Below, in pieces: positions 45,742 to 55,601 of a stretch of 64,000 nt of DNA (within the stretch, counting starts at the first letter, position 1; every line of letters begins with the position of its first letter). Location of the stretch: assembly GCA_031279515.1 (NCBI GenBank), contig JAITII010000048.1, positions 1 to 64,000 on the forward strand, read 5' to 3'. This DNA comes from Deltaproteobacteria bacterium (lineage in GTDB: Bacteria; Desulfobacterota; Desulfarculia; Adiutricales; Adiutricaceae). The notes under the pieces were generated by a model that was given only the letters and a program-made list of their open reading frames with translations, made no database searches and was not told where the DNA came from. Made by a program: the position numbers and the translations under genes.

Positions 45742-47304
45742 ATGAATCCAAGTCCCTACCCTGTGCTCACAGTCCTCACCTTCTGGCCCCTGGCAGCATC
45801 GCTCCTCTTGGCCTTCTGCCGCAAGGAGAGCCAGGTACGGATTGTTACCTTAATCGCCTCCCTTATTGAAGTGGTCCTGGCCTATCCCCTTCTGGCCTTT
45901 CAAAGCAAGGAAGGATTTCAGTTTTTGGAGCACATACCCTGGGCTCCAGACTGGGGCCTTAACTACACTATGGGTGTTGATGGCATCAGTATCTTCATGG
46001 TCTGGCTTTCCATCTTTACCCTGCCCCTATGCGTCCTCTGTTCCTGGACCTATATAGGAAAGAGGGTCAAAGAGTTTCATGTGTGCTTACTGCTCATGAC
46101 CATGGCCTGCGTGGGGGTCTTTGCTGCCCTGGATCTGGTGCTCTTCTATTTCTTCTGGGAAGCCCTCTTAATCCCCATGTACCTCATGATAGCCATCTGG
46201 GGAGGAGATGAGAAAAGATACGCCTCTTTAAAGTTCTTCATCTACACCCTGGCAGGAAGCACGGTCCTTTTGGTGGCCATAGTAGCTTTAAGGGTTGTGG
46301 GAGGCACCTTTTCCATCCCAGAGCTTATGCAGATGGACTTTTCTTTTCGTTTTCAGTACTGGGTGTTTCTGGCCTTCTTTTTGGCCTTTGCCATCAAGGT
46401 GCCCATGTTCCCCTTCCACACCTGGCTGCCCGCTGCCCACGTCCAGGCACCCTCTGCCGGTTCTGTGATCCTAGCAGCAGTCCTTTTGAAGATGGGTACC
46501 TACGGGTTTTTACGCTTTTCCTTACCCATGACCCCGGCGGCAAGTGAGTATTTCGCGCCCCTCATGATCGCCATCTCCTTGGCCTCCATCTTATATGGAG
46601 GTCTTGTGGCCTTGGGACAGACGGACATAAAAAAGCTTATTGCCTATTCTTCTGTGGCCCACATGGGCTTTGTGACCTTGGGCATCTTTGTCTTCAGTGT
46701 CCAAGGGGTCCAGGGGGCTATCTTCCAGATGTTAAATCACGGCATTATTACAGGGGCCCTCTTTATGATGATAGGCGCCATCTATGAGCGCAGCCACAGT
46801 AGAGACATCGGAAAGAACATGGGCCTGGGTAAATTTCTGCCATTTTTCATGTTTTTCTGGGGACTCTTTGGTTTTGCTTCCTTCGGATTTCCCGGTACCA
46901 ACGGCTTTATAGGTGAATTTTTAGTCCTAGCTGCGGCCTTTAAGTTTAAGACCCTGGTGGGCATCATCGCAGTGCCCGGGGCCTTACTAGCAGCGGCCTA
47001 TATCTTAAAAGTCACCTTGAAGATGGCCTGGGGCGAACCCCCCTCACCAGAGGGTAAAGGCTGGTTGGATCTAAAGAAGAAAGAATGGGTCTATCTGGTG
47101 GGACCGGCAATACTTGTTATCTATCTTGGACTTGCTCCCTCGGGCTTTTTAAATGTCATAACCCCAACAGTTTCTGCCACCCTAACAAGCTTTGAGTCGC
47201 GTAAGTCCAATGCTCTCCCGGCTCCAAAGGCCCCAGAGGGTACCACCTTGATATTTACGGAAGAGGGCGGGGTTACCTCAGCGGGAGGTGAGAAAAATGG
47301 CTAA
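45742..47304 (+). CDS. nuoM: NADH-quinone oxidoreductase subunit M
   Basis: 520 residues, about fourteen helices. NuoM hallmarks: YTMGVDGISIFMVWLSIFTLPL, the helix 5 Glu in YFFWEALLIPMYLMIAIWGG, the central Lys in FAIKVPMFPFHTWLPAAHVQ and QTDIKKLIAYSSVAHMGFV. It forms the middle ion channel of the membrane arm. A 70-bp gap precedes it; its last codons overlap nuoN. Confidence 0.96.
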   Translation: MNPSPYPVLTVLTFWPLAASLLLAFCRKESQVRIVTLIASLIEVVLAYPLLAFQSKEGFQFLEHIPWAPDWGLNYTMGVDGISIFMVWLSIFTLPLCVLCSWTYIGKRVKEFHVCLLLMTMACVGVFAALDLVLFYFFWEALLIPMYLMIAIWGGDEKRYASLKFFIYTLAGSTVLLVAIVALRVVGGTFSIPELMQMDFSFRFQYWVFLAFFLAFAIKVPMFPFHTWLPAAHVQAPSAGSVILAAVLLKMGTYGFLRFSLPMTPAASEYFAPLMIAISLASILYGGLVALGQTDIKKLIAYSSVAHMGFVTLGIFVFSVQGVQGAIFQMLNHGIITGALFMMIGAIYERSHSRDIGKNMGLGKFLPFFMFFWGLFGFASFGFPGTNGFIGEFLVLAAAFKFKTLVGIIAVPGALLAAAYILKVTLKMAWGEPPSPEGKGWLDLKKKEWVYLVGPAILVIYLGLAPSGFLNVITPTVSATLTSFESRKSNALPAPKAPEGTTLIFTEEGGVTSAGGEKNG

Positions 47305-48865
47305 AGACCTTAATTTCAATTTTAGCTATATCTGGCCAGAGACCGTCTTCTTTATCCTGGTCTTATACCTCTTTGTAGCTACCATGCTGAGCCGAAAGTA
47401 CCCTAAAATGGCTACTTTTGCCGGCTTGTGGCCTATCCCAGCCTTGGGGATAGTGGCAACCATTCTTGCGGGATCCTCTTTCCACCTAAATGAGGCAATG
47501 TTTTTTAATAGCTATAGGATAGATGGGCTCTCGCAATTTTTTAAGGTCTTAATCTCACTGGGTTTTGTCCTAGCTGCCATTAACTCCTTTTCCCAGCCCA
47601 CATTAGCTAAATCTAGGAAGGTGGAATACTTTTTATATCTCACCCTATCTGCCTGGGGCCTTGTTATCCTTTCTTCTGCCAATGAGCTTGTGACTATCTA
47701 TCTGGCCCTGGAGCTCTCTTCCTATTCCCTCTATATCTTGATACCCGTGCGAGCCCACTCCAAAGAGGCGGCTGAAGCCGGGCTAAAGTATATCCTCTTT
47801 GGAGCAGCAGCTACTGCCATTGCACTCTACGGCCTCTCTTGGATAGTGGCAGCCCAAGAGACTACATATATAAATGCCTTGGCCTCCCTTTCCTGGACCG
47901 TGGCGGATAAACCTTTGGCAGTAATGGGTCTTACCCTCTTTTTAGGAGGCATGTTTTTTAAGCTGGCCCTCTTTCCCTTCCACTTCTGGTGCCCAGACGT
48001 GTACCAGGGGGCATCCAATGAAACTGCGGCCTTTGTGGCCACCTTACCTAAATTGGGGGCAATAATAGTCTTGATTCGCCTGGCCACCCTACTTAAGCCC
48101 AACTTAGAGATAACTGCAATACTTGCGGTCTTAGCCGCAGTCTCAGTGACCTACGGCAATCTCTGCGCCTTGGTGCAGAAAGATTTAAAGCGCATGCTGG
48201 GCTTTTCTTCAGTTGCCCACGCAGGATATATCTTAGTGGGACTGGTGGCTGGCACTGCCGAGGGTTTGGCAGCAGCGGCCTTCTACGCCATGGCCTATCT
48301 TTTTATGAACCTTTTGGCATTCTGGGTAATAGGCCGCATCTCACAAGACGGCCGTAACCTCACCTACGATGACCTAAACGGTCTAGCTGAAAGGTCCCCT
48401 GTTTTGGCTCTCTGCTTAGCAGCAGCGGCTTTTTCCCTAGTGAGTCTCCCGCCTACCGTGGGTTTTATTGGAAAGCTGTGGCTTATTACAAGTCTCTGGG
48501 GCCACGGGCACGACTGGCTTGTGATAGTGGTCTGCGTCAATAGCGCCATTGCTATCTACTATTATCTATCCTTAGTGCGGCACGCCTATACTGAAGACCC
48601 ATTCAAAAATGTGGCAAAGCCAAAGGCCTCAAAAAAGCCCTTAGAAACCGCTAGTGCAGTAGCAAGCGCTGCAGCAAGCGCGGTAGTCACCACAGCCGAA
48701 GGCGAGGTCCCGGAGGGCCCAGTGAAAGTCATAGACCTTACAGACACCAGTGCTTACAGCTATATAGGGGCCCTCTTTTTAGGTCTTTTAGTGTTCCTCT
48801 TGGGCGTCTTTCCGTCTCCGGTCTATAGCCTGGTTTTAGCTGCGGCCAAGGGACTCTTACCGTAA
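47297..48865 (+). CDS. nuoN: NADH-quinone oxidoreductase subunit N
   Basis: 522 residues from ATG 47297 (GGAGGTGA just before it; the GTG at 47288 lies within that site). Hallmarks: the helix 5 Glu in IYLALELSSYSLYILIPV, the Lys in FKLALFPFHFWCPDVYQGAS and LVQKDLKRMLGFSSVAHAGY. An Ala-rich hydrophilic insert (ETASAVASAAASAVVTTAEG) interrupts the last two helices and is not typical. It overlaps nuoM by eight bases. Last gene of the operon, followed by a terminator. Confidence 0.95.
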   Translation: MAKDLNFNFSYIWPETVFFILVLYLFVATMLSRKYPKMATFAGLWPIPALGIVATILAGSSFHLNEAMFFNSYRIDGLSQFFKVLISLGFVLAAINSFSQPTLAKSRKVEYFLYLTLSAWGLVILSSANELVTIYLALELSSYSLYILIPVRAHSKEAAEAGLKYILFGAAATAIALYGLSWIVAAQETTYINALASLSWTVADKPLAVMGLTLFLGGMFFKLALFPFHFWCPDVYQGASNETAAFVATLPKLGAIIVLIRLATLLKPNLEITAILAVLAAVSVTYGNLCALVQKDLKRMLGFSSVAHAGYILVGLVAGTAEGLAAAAFYAMAYLFMNLLAFWVIGRISQDGRNLTYDDLNGLAERSPVLALCLAAAAFSLVSLPPTVGFIGKLWLITSLWGHGHDWLVIVVCVNSAIAIYYYLSLVRHAYTEDPFKNVAKPKASKKPLETASAVASAAASAVVTTAEGEVPEGPVKVIDLTDTSAYSYIGALFLGLLVFLLGVFPSPVYSLVLAAAKGLLP

Positions 48866-48917
48866 AAAGAGATAATAGGTAGCTAGGGCTAAAAAAACTC
48901 GCAGCGATGGCGCAAGA

Positions 48918-48945
48918 GAAAAGGGGCATAGCCCTCTTTTCTTTT
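48918..48945 (+). terminator. Intrinsic terminator of the nuo operon
   Basis: GAAAAGGGGC - ATA - GCCCTCTTTTC with one bulged T, then TTTT. It lies about 50 bp after the nuoN stop. Confidence 0.8.
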
Positions 48946-49071
48946 GACCACTTTGTTAGCTCATTTTTCTTCTCTTCGCAGAAAAGCGCTAAGGGACATC
49001 ATTATTAAGGGTGCAATTTCACTTATGCTGGGCCAGGGCTCCTTTTCCTTTATCCGCCGTATGTAAAATAC

Positions 49072-49106
49072 AAAAAAAATGCGCAAATAATGTACCTCTT
49101 TGCGCA
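49072..49106 (-). terminator. Intrinsic terminator of the FecCD-type operon, within nested repeats
   Basis: On the reverse strand TGCGCAAA - 11 nt - TTTGCGCA is followed by eight T's (forward 49072-49079). An outer inverted repeat, ACTTATGCT (49021-49029) and AGCATAAGT (49110-49118), encloses it. Confidence 0.8.
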
Positions 49107-49270
49107 CTTAGCATAAGTTTCTGGCAAAAAGCCAGGATGCGCTCTGGCTAGGGTTTTAGTCTATTATTTCATGGGGCTAGGATTTTTTATTTAAAGTTAT
49201 TTTAAATGAGCAGAAAGATGGGATTGGCCCCTCTGCTGAAAGCTTAAAGGCCAATTTGATAAGTTATAGT

Positions 49271-50035
49271 TCACACATTTCTATATAAAATATTTACAAA
49301 ACCTGTTTCCGAACAGGTTTCTACTTTGGCCTGGACACCAAAAATGTCGTGGATAAATTCCGTAGTGAAAATTTGTGCAGGTTTGCCTTGAGCAACAATT
49401 CTTCCATTATTTATCGCATAAATATTATCACAATATGTTGCTGCAATATTTAAATCATGAATTGCTGCAATGACGGTGACATTCATTTTTTTGATCATAT
49501 CCATTGTTTGTAGTTGAAATTTTATATCGAGATGATTTATTGGTTCATCTAAGATAAGACAAGGTGTTTTTTGTGCAAGAGCACGTGCTATGATAACTCT
49601 TTGTCGTTCTCCGCCTGAAAGAGTAGAAATTTTTCTCTTCGAAAAACCTTCTAATCCAACAATAACTAAAGCTTGATGTGCTATATCATAATCATTTTTA
49701 TTATCTGCTTCCATAAGTCTTTTGTAAGGTGAGCGACCCATGAGTACAACATCTAAAACATCGAAGTCAAAAGAAGTAAAATTATGTTGAACGACAACGG
49801 CAACTTTAAGCGCAGATTCCTTTATACTCAATTCAGTGATATTTTGCCCATCAAAAAATATTGCACCGTTACTTGGCTTTAAGACTCTATATATACATTT
49901 TAAGATTGTACTTTTCCCACTACCATTTGGACCAATCAGACCCACAAATTCTTTTGGATTTATATTCATGCAGATGTTTTCTATAAGTGATTTTTTGTTA
50001 ATCTTATAGCTGATGTTAGCTAACTCAACACGCAT
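49271..50035 (-). CDS. ABC transporter ATPase, iron-chelate/corrinoid type
   Basis: 254 residues, cytoplasmic. Walker A GPNGSGKS (about 37), Q-loop VVVQHN, signature STLSGGERQRVIIARAL, Walker B CLILDEPINHLD and the switch His in AAIHDLNIAATYCD. It is of the FecE/BtuD/HmuV subfamily and pairs with the FecCD permease encoded just upstream; the genes share one base (TGATG), with GGAGGTGA before the start. It powers import from the periplasm. AT-rich codon use differs sharply from the nuo and hyd operons on both sides. Confidence 0.93.
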   Translation of the reverse strand: MRVELANISYKINKKSLIENICMNINPKEFVGLIGPNGSGKSTILKCIYRVLKPSNGAIFFDGQNITELSIKESALKVAVVVQHNFTSFDFDVLDVVLMGRSPYKRLMEADNKNDYDIAHQALVIVGLEGFSKRKISTLSGGERQRVIIARALAQKTPCLILDEPINHLDIKFQLQTMDMIKKMNVTVIAAIHDLNIAATYCDNIYAINNGRIVAQGKPAQIFTTEFIHDIFGVQAKVETCSETGFVNILYRNV

Positions 50036-51099
50036 CAGTTATCACCTCCAAATCCATAAGTTTTCTTTGCCAGTAGATATACGAAGCAAGGTGCTCCTAT
50101 GAGTGATGTCAAAATACCGATGGGCAGTTCTGTGCTTGGTAATAAACTCCTGCATAGTATATCTGCCCAAAGAAGGAAAATGCCACCAACGATGGCACTG
50201 ATAGGTATTAATTGTTTATGGTCTGTTCCTATCAACATGCGAGTGATATGAGGAATAATAAGTCCTATAAAACCTATCATACCAGCAACAAAAACAAAAA
50301 AACCTACTAAAAGTGAACTTAATAGCAAATATATATGACGATATGACCGCATATCTCTACCTAATGTTATTGCAATTTCATCACCCAAAAGCATTAGATT
50401 AAAAATTCTAGCCTGGGTATAGAAGAAAAATATAATTAACAAGGTGATAGGGACAATAATAGCTAAATTACTCCATTCTGCTCCTGCAAGACTCCCTAGC
50501 ATCCAAAATGCAATGCTTTGCATGCCTTCCATATTCCCAGCGAAGTACACAATAAAATTTGAAAAAGCTGAGCAAACGGCATTTAGCGCCATCCCAGCCA
50601 GTAATAGCTTGACTGAACTGGATGAACCACCTAGATTGCCAATCAACAAAACCAAAAAAGCTACAATCATAGCTCCCAAAAATGCAGAAAATCCCACATA
50701 GTTCTCACCGAATGATAACCCTATCCCGAGCAAAATGGCAGCAGTTGCTCCTAAAGAAGCGCCCGAAGAGATACCAAGAATATAAGGGTCGGCAAGAGGG
50801 TTCCTGACAATAGCCTGCATAACCACTCCGCAGACTGATAGGCCCATGCCAATACAAACTGCGAGTATTATTCTTGGCATGCGTAGCAAAATTATAACAT
50901 CGTAAAGTGGTGTGTTTGATGATTCTTTCCCCTTTAAGATGTCAGAAAAAAGTTGTAATATTTTTTTTGTGCTTATATCTGTTGTTCCTAAAGTAAGTGC
51001 AATAAACATGGATAATACTAAAGCCACAATTAGTATCAACATAATAATGAATAATGGCGTATTATATTTAAGTTGATATATATCTTTATAGTTCTCCAT
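50035..51099 (-). CDS. FecCD-family ABC permease
   Basis: 354 residues, about ten helices. Family signatures: LPRIILAV-like start of the conserved region (LLRMPRIILAVCIGMGLSV), MQAIVRNPLADPYILGISSG and GFIGLIIPHITRMLIG near the C-terminus. It is the membrane channel for an Fe-siderophore, heme or cobalamin. It overlaps the binding-protein gene by 14 bp and the ATPase gene by one, so the three genes form one transcript. Confidence 0.94.
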   Translation of the reverse strand: MENYKDIYQLKYNTPLFIIMLILIVALVLSMFIALTLGTTDISTKKILQLFSDILKGKESSNTPLYDVIILLRMPRIILAVCIGMGLSVCGVVMQAIVRNPLADPYILGISSGASLGATAAILLGIGLSFGENYVGFSAFLGAMIVAFLVLLIGNLGGSSSSVKLLLAGMALNAVCSAFSNFIVYFAGNMEGMQSIAFWMLGSLAGAEWSNLAIIVPITLLIIFFFYTQARIFNLMLLGDEIAITLGRDMRSYRHIYLLLSSLLVGFFVFVAGMIGFIGLIIPHITRMLIGTDHKQLIPISAIVGGIFLLWADILCRSLLPSTELPIGILTSLIGAPCFVYLLAKKTYGFGGDN

Positions 51100-52072
51100 A
51101 TAGTCCTTTTATAACTGCTTGTATTCCATCTATAGAACTAACGCTACTATTATATAGCCAATGAATTGATAATGCATATATCCGTTTATTTTTAACACAG
51201 TTAAGATTTCTTAAAACTTTTTTTTGTAAAATAGAATTTTCAGTTTCTTTAAATTTTGAATCAAGCCGTACTATGAACATTACATCTGGATTTAGTTGTA
51301 AGAGTTCTTCATAACTTATGTATCTTGGTGTAGTAAGTAAAACTCCCCCTGCTTTTTTTACTATGTCTCCAGGAAGACTATTCGCACCATAACTTATAAT
51401 TAAATCACGGGAAAAAGCAAGAATTAAGACAGTTGGTGATGATCTATATTTAACATTATTAGCTGCTTGATCAATGCGTAAATTCATTTCAGAAACTAAA
51501 TTATTTGTTTCTGCTTCTATATTAAAAATCTTACCTATATCAAGAATATACTGATATTCTTGAGATAAAGTTTTTGGTTTATCAGTTTCAACAGTTGAAG
51601 GAGGAATATATGTCATAACATTTCTTTGGTGCCAAAAATATGTTGTTCCTAGCATTTTGTCATTAAATCTTGATTGCCAAGCTATAATAAGATCAGGTTC
51701 AAGCATCAAAATTGTTTCTTTATCGATTTTTGAAAGGACTAAAAAATTTTCACTCTCAAAGTCAAGTGGATATAATTCTTTCAATAGTTTACCATTTTCA
51801 ACAGTTTCAACAATTGCGACAAGGCTATCAGATAATCCCAAGGCTAAAATTGTTTTGGCGGCATTTTCACCGACAGCAATAACTCTTCGTGGTTTTTCAT
51901 AGAATATTAATTGTATTTTTTGCCCATAAGAATCAAAATTATCTATATAAACAGGATGATATTCTTTATCATAATCTTCATTAGTTGTTAATAAATCATT
52001 CCCATAAGTATATTCAACAAATATAGAAGAGAATAATACAACTGAGATCATAAAAATTAAATTTTTATACAT
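51086..52072 (-). CDS. Periplasmic metal-chelate binding protein (FepB/BtuF type)
   Basis: 328 residues. Signal peptide (LIFMISVVLFSSIFVEYTYG), then the helical-backbone binding fold: PRRVIAVGENAAKTILALGLSDSLVAIVE in the first lobe, LEPDLIIAWQSRF, a long connecting helix, then ISYEELLQLNPDVMFIVR in the second lobe. No lipobox Cys is evident. It delivers the ligand to the FecCD permease. Siderophore, heme and corrinoid remain possible; the sequence alone does not decide. Confidence 0.88.
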   Translation of the reverse strand: MYKNLIFMISVVLFSSIFVEYTYGNDLLTTNEDYDKEYHPVYIDNFDSYGQKIQLIFYEKPRRVIAVGENAAKTILALGLSDSLVAIVETVENGKLLKELYPLDFESENFLVLSKIDKETILMLEPDLIIAWQSRFNDKMLGTTYFWHQRNVMTYIPPSTVETDKPKTLSQEYQYILDIGKIFNIEAETNNLVSEMNLRIDQAANNVKYRSSPTVLILAFSRDLIISYGANSLPGDIVKKAGGVLLTTPRYISYEELLQLNPDVMFIVRLDSKFKETENSILQKKVLRNLNCVKNKRIYALSIHWLYNSSVSSIDGIQAVIKGLYGEL

Positions 52073-52665
52073 AACTCATCCCATATAAATTTATTAAATA
52101 ATTCTAGCCAACTATGATATGATTCCAATAATATAACTAATTCATGATAAAAAATCTTACTAACTGGTGCATAAGTTCAAGCAAATTTTCATCATATAAT
52201 GATTTCTGAGAATACATCAAAAATTACAAGTTTGCAAATAATTTCTTTTTACAAACTGTGCCATCGAAACTCATTGATAATAATTGTACAACTAGTATTT
52301 CTGTAATACACTGTGCCCCTTGGTAATGGATTTAGAATGAAACAAATATAGCTTAATAATTTGTAAACATTAAAATTATAATCGAGCGATTATTTCGAGT
52401 CAACAATAAAGTATTCAAAAAACGTTACTTATTAAATTATGTGACATGATAAAGTCAGAAGGGGCATTGACCGAAACGCCCCTTCTGATTATAGCAGATA
52501 ATTTATAAAATGATAATTGGAAAACTGGCAGATTTCATTATATTTGATTAATGGAACCGTTACATTTTTCAAATGGGCTCTCATGATTAGGATTTAATCC
52601 ATCTGAATCAACGAGATAAAAACCTAGTCTGTTTGATACCCTGAAGACATACTGTTGTTGACGAT
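52073..52665. other. Intergenic region between binding protein and receptor genes
   Basis: AT-rich, no gene. It contains a 7+7 dyad at 52378-52393 (ATAATCG and CGATTAT around AG), about 300 bp before the ABC operon, and the stem-loop listed at 52455-52488. Confidence 0.6.
52455..52488 (-). terminator. Stem-loop after the TonB receptor gene
   Basis: TCAGAAGGGGC and GCCCCTTCTGA form a perfect 11-bp stem with a 12-nt loop, about 180 bp past the receptor stop. The reverse-strand tail (CTTTATC) is only weakly T-rich, so termination may be partial, letting some transcripts enter the ABC genes. Confidence 0.6.
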
Positions 52666-54918
52666 TTAAAAGTTAAATTGAGTTCCAAGCATGAAACTAC
52701 GGCCTGGTTGTGGGTAAGCTCCTTTACCAAAAAAGTTTCTGGCTTTGGTTTCATAGGCTTCATTTGTGATGTTGTCAACTTTCAGAAAGAGGTTTATCTG
52801 TGGTTTTATTCGATAGTTAACATTAACACCCATAATAAAAAATGAGGTGTCTGTAAAATATCTGCTATCCAGTCCAGATAGCAATTCAGACGTTAAGTCT
52901 ATATTCAAATCTTTATATGAGTAAGATAGATCCAATTGATAAATATTTCTTGGCCTATATGAGTTGATCATATCATCAATTGTTGTACCATTGACAACAG
53001 GTATTATTTGCCAATTTTTAGCTTTAAATTTATCTGACACGTAGGAGTATGAAGCCCGTATTTGCCAGTTTTCATTAAACTCATGATTTATGGCAATATT
53101 AAATGCTCGTTTTTTTTGCTTAGCGTTGACAGAACGTGTGGTAGTAGTTGATGTGGCCTCATTCCAGACAGGATAGCGTCCGATAGCATTTGACATATCA
53201 AGATAGCTGAAATTAATGTCTATAATTGTTGTATCAGAGAATCGTTTATTAAAACCCAATGACCAATTAAGACCTTTTTCATCCCTAAGTCTTTCTAAGG
53301 GTGTTTCACTGTCAAATTCCATATAAGTAACAGGCCTAAAAACACTTGACACTGAAAAATACATGCTTGTTGAAGAATTAAACATAAAATTTGATTGTAA
53401 ATCATATGTTAATTGTCGTGTAGATTCATAATTTCGATTTTGTCCATCATAATTTGATCTTATATGGCTGTAATAGCTATATCTAAGTCCTGGAGCAATT
53501 GTTAATTGATCATTAATTTCAATTGTATCCTGTATCCAGGCATAAAATATGTCCCTTTTGGAATCAATTTCTGTGATACCTGTCACGTCAAAACTACCAT
53601 CATTCCCGTTATTATTAACCCTTATCCATCTATAGTCATTTTTTCTATATTGCATCCCTAGAATTAAATTATGTCTCGACAGTTTTTTAGCAAACTGAAA
53701 ATCAATACTAAGATTGTTTAAATAATTTCTTATTGGATGTCGTTTCTTTAAAATATTTTGAATTGCTGTTTCATTCATATATATAGAGGGAGGTTTATTC
53801 ATAAGCCCACCATTACCAGCATAATCCATAACTCCTATTCTGCTTCGCTCTACATATAAACGTATGAAACTTGGTATATTGTTGTCTTTATGAAAAACAT
53901 ACTGAAATGTGTACTGGTTATTTTGTGTTTTAACATAATTATTATATAAAGCTCCAAGATAAAACCAGTTCCTATACCCTGGATTGTAATAGCTCAGTGC
54001 TCTGTCAGCATATAAATCGCCGTTCCAAAGTCTGTACATTGTTGAATATTCGGGAGCTGTAGTTGGATTGCCAGCCAAAGAATTTGTGTGGGTGTAAGAA
54101 AAACTTAAAGATTGTTGTTGGGTAAGCTCTCTATCAAGGCGAAAAATAATCGCGTCTGCCCTGTAATGGGTATTTAAAAAATTTTCTGTCTTTCCTGTAA
54201 TACCATCTTTATAATCAGTATTACCATTTCTTTCACGATTTATACCAAAGAAATAACGTGTTTTATTATCTTTAGTGGAACCGGAATGAAAGGCAGATAT
54301 ATTATAACTGTGGAAAGAACCTCCTGCTAATTTGATAGCTGTTGAAGGCTCTGTGGCACCTTTTCGAGTAATAATATTTATTACACCACCGGTAGCGTCA
54401 GCTCCATAAATTGAGGCACTGGCTCCTTTTATGACTTCAATATTCTCAACATAGTCTATCGCAGTAATCATGTTGAGCATGACCCTAGCACCACCTCCAA
54501 GGCCACCAACATCCATAGCTTCGTTGCCTATTCTGATTCCATCAATCAAAATAACGACATTAGTATCTCCATTTATCGATAATTCATTTGCATAATTTGG
54601 ACCACTACCTGTCATACCAACAACATTAGCGTTATGACCAGTACCTGATACTTGGACACCAGGAACACTTTTAATTGCTTCAGTAATATTTTGATAATGA
54701 TTGTTTTCAATATCTTTTCTATCAATTACTGTTACATCACCTCCTGTACGGTAATATGACTGCTCAGTAATTCTATTACCGAATTTATCATAAAGTTGTC
54801 CTATAACAATTACCGTATCAAGATTTGAATCAATTTGTGCATGTACATTATTTATATTTGTAATAAAAATAGCAAACAAAATGAAAAAAGCTATAAAAAT
54901 CTTCGTGATTAATTTCAT
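52666..54918 (-). CDS. TonB-dependent receptor of the iron/corrinoid island
   Basis: 750 residues. Signal peptide ending VHAQ, then a short N-terminal stretch with TVIVIGQ as a possible TonB box, a plug domain (about 55-175: ITEAIKSVPGVQVSG, NVVILIDGIRIGNEAMD, IEVIKGASASIYGADATGGV, INIITRKG) and a barrel ending MLGTQFNF. AAAGGA lies ten bases before the ATG. It belongs by strand, composition and context with the ABC importer downstream: receptor, binding protein, permease and ATPase make a full uptake route across both membranes. It is only distantly similar to the receptor at 30217. Confidence 0.94.
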   Translation of the reverse strand: MKLITKIFIAFFILFAIFITNINNVHAQIDSNLDTVIVIGQLYDKFGNRITEQSYYRTGGDVTVIDRKDIENNHYQNITEAIKSVPGVQVSGTGHNANVVGMTGSGPNYANELSINGDTNVVILIDGIRIGNEAMDVGGLGGGARVMLNMITAIDYVENIEVIKGASASIYGADATGGVINIITRKGATEPSTAIKLAGGSFHSYNISAFHSGSTKDNKTRYFFGINRERNGNTDYKDGITGKTENFLNTHYRADAIIFRLDRELTQQQSLSFSYTHTNSLAGNPTTAPEYSTMYRLWNGDLYADRALSYYNPGYRNWFYLGALYNNYVKTQNNQYTFQYVFHKDNNIPSFIRLYVERSRIGVMDYAGNGGLMNKPPSIYMNETAIQNILKKRHPIRNYLNNLSIDFQFAKKLSRHNLILGMQYRKNDYRWIRVNNNGNDGSFDVTGITEIDSKRDIFYAWIQDTIEINDQLTIAPGLRYSYYSHIRSNYDGQNRNYESTRQLTYDLQSNFMFNSSTSMYFSVSSVFRPVTYMEFDSETPLERLRDEKGLNWSLGFNKRFSDTTIIDINFSYLDMSNAIGRYPVWNEATSTTTTRSVNAKQKKRAFNIAINHEFNENWQIRASYSYVSDKFKAKNWQIIPVVNGTTIDDMINSYRPRNIYQLDLSYSYKDLNIDLTSELLSGLDSRYFTDTSFFIMGVNVNYRIKPQINLFLKVDNITNEAYETKARNFFGKGAYPQPGRSFMLGTQFNF

Positions 54919-55262
54919 GTTCTAATTATCCTTTCAAATAATAGCAGGTCATCTGAGGAAATTATGGTTCAAAGACTGTAAATTTGACTAAACTTAATGT
55001 GAAATGTTGATGCCAGGCATTTTATGAAAGCACAAAGAATGAGTGAGTGTTAATAGCGATAATACAAAAAATGCAACTAGGTTTTGTAGAAATTAGGTGA
55101 ATATTGATGTAACAACTTAACTTGCTAACTTCTCTCTGGAAATTCATGATCTGAACCACATGGACAGCTTGATGAGGCATTTTGCCAGAGTAAGTTCTTA
55201 AGAATGTGCGTAAATTAGAAAAGCAAATTAATATTTCATTTTCTCTATTCACCACTGCAAAA

Positions 55263-55283
55263 CCACAAAAATTTTGTGGTTGT
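55263..55283. promoter_or_regulatory. 21-bp perfect palindrome, possible operator
   Basis: AACCACAAAA - A - TTTTGTGGTT, fully symmetric, about 345 bp upstream of the receptor start. It could be a regulator site, a small hairpin or part of a mobile-element end. Confidence 0.45.
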
Positions 55284-55439
55284 TCACTTTGAGTAAAGAA
55301 GCAAAGTTTCTTACTTTAAAAACTTCTGAGAATACTTCACATGTGAGCAATTCATTGAAAATTTTAGATAAGCTTTGAACACTTAAAAATTAATTTCTCA
55401 TTTTACTCAGCTTAACCCTATAAGTTCAGTTTTTGGGAG

Positions 55440-55535
55440 CAACTTTTTACGTCGTGATCTTTAAAAACCACCCCAGATAAAAGCAGCCGCGAAGTTCCCT
55501 AAGGTGGTCAAATAAAAGTTCCCCTTCTAATGATA
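55440..55535. mobile_element. Possible insertion-sequence end remnant
   Basis: The stretch includes GAAGTTCCCTAAGGTGGTCA followed by AAAAGTTCCCC, i.e. repeated AGTTCCC units around GGTGGTCAA. Repeated terminal units of this kind occur at ends of IS21-type elements. No transposase fragment adjoins it, so the call is weak. Confidence 0.25.
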
Positions 55536-55601
55536 TAGATGTGTTGTTCTCCAATGGGATTAGATTATTTTAAGTTACTATATCTGTTACCCCTATTTAT
55601 T

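Noticed and set aside
55022-55255. 77-aa reverse ORF upstream of the TonB receptor
   Set aside because: GTG start without a ribosome-binding site; composition and sequence look like chance translation of AT-rich DNA.
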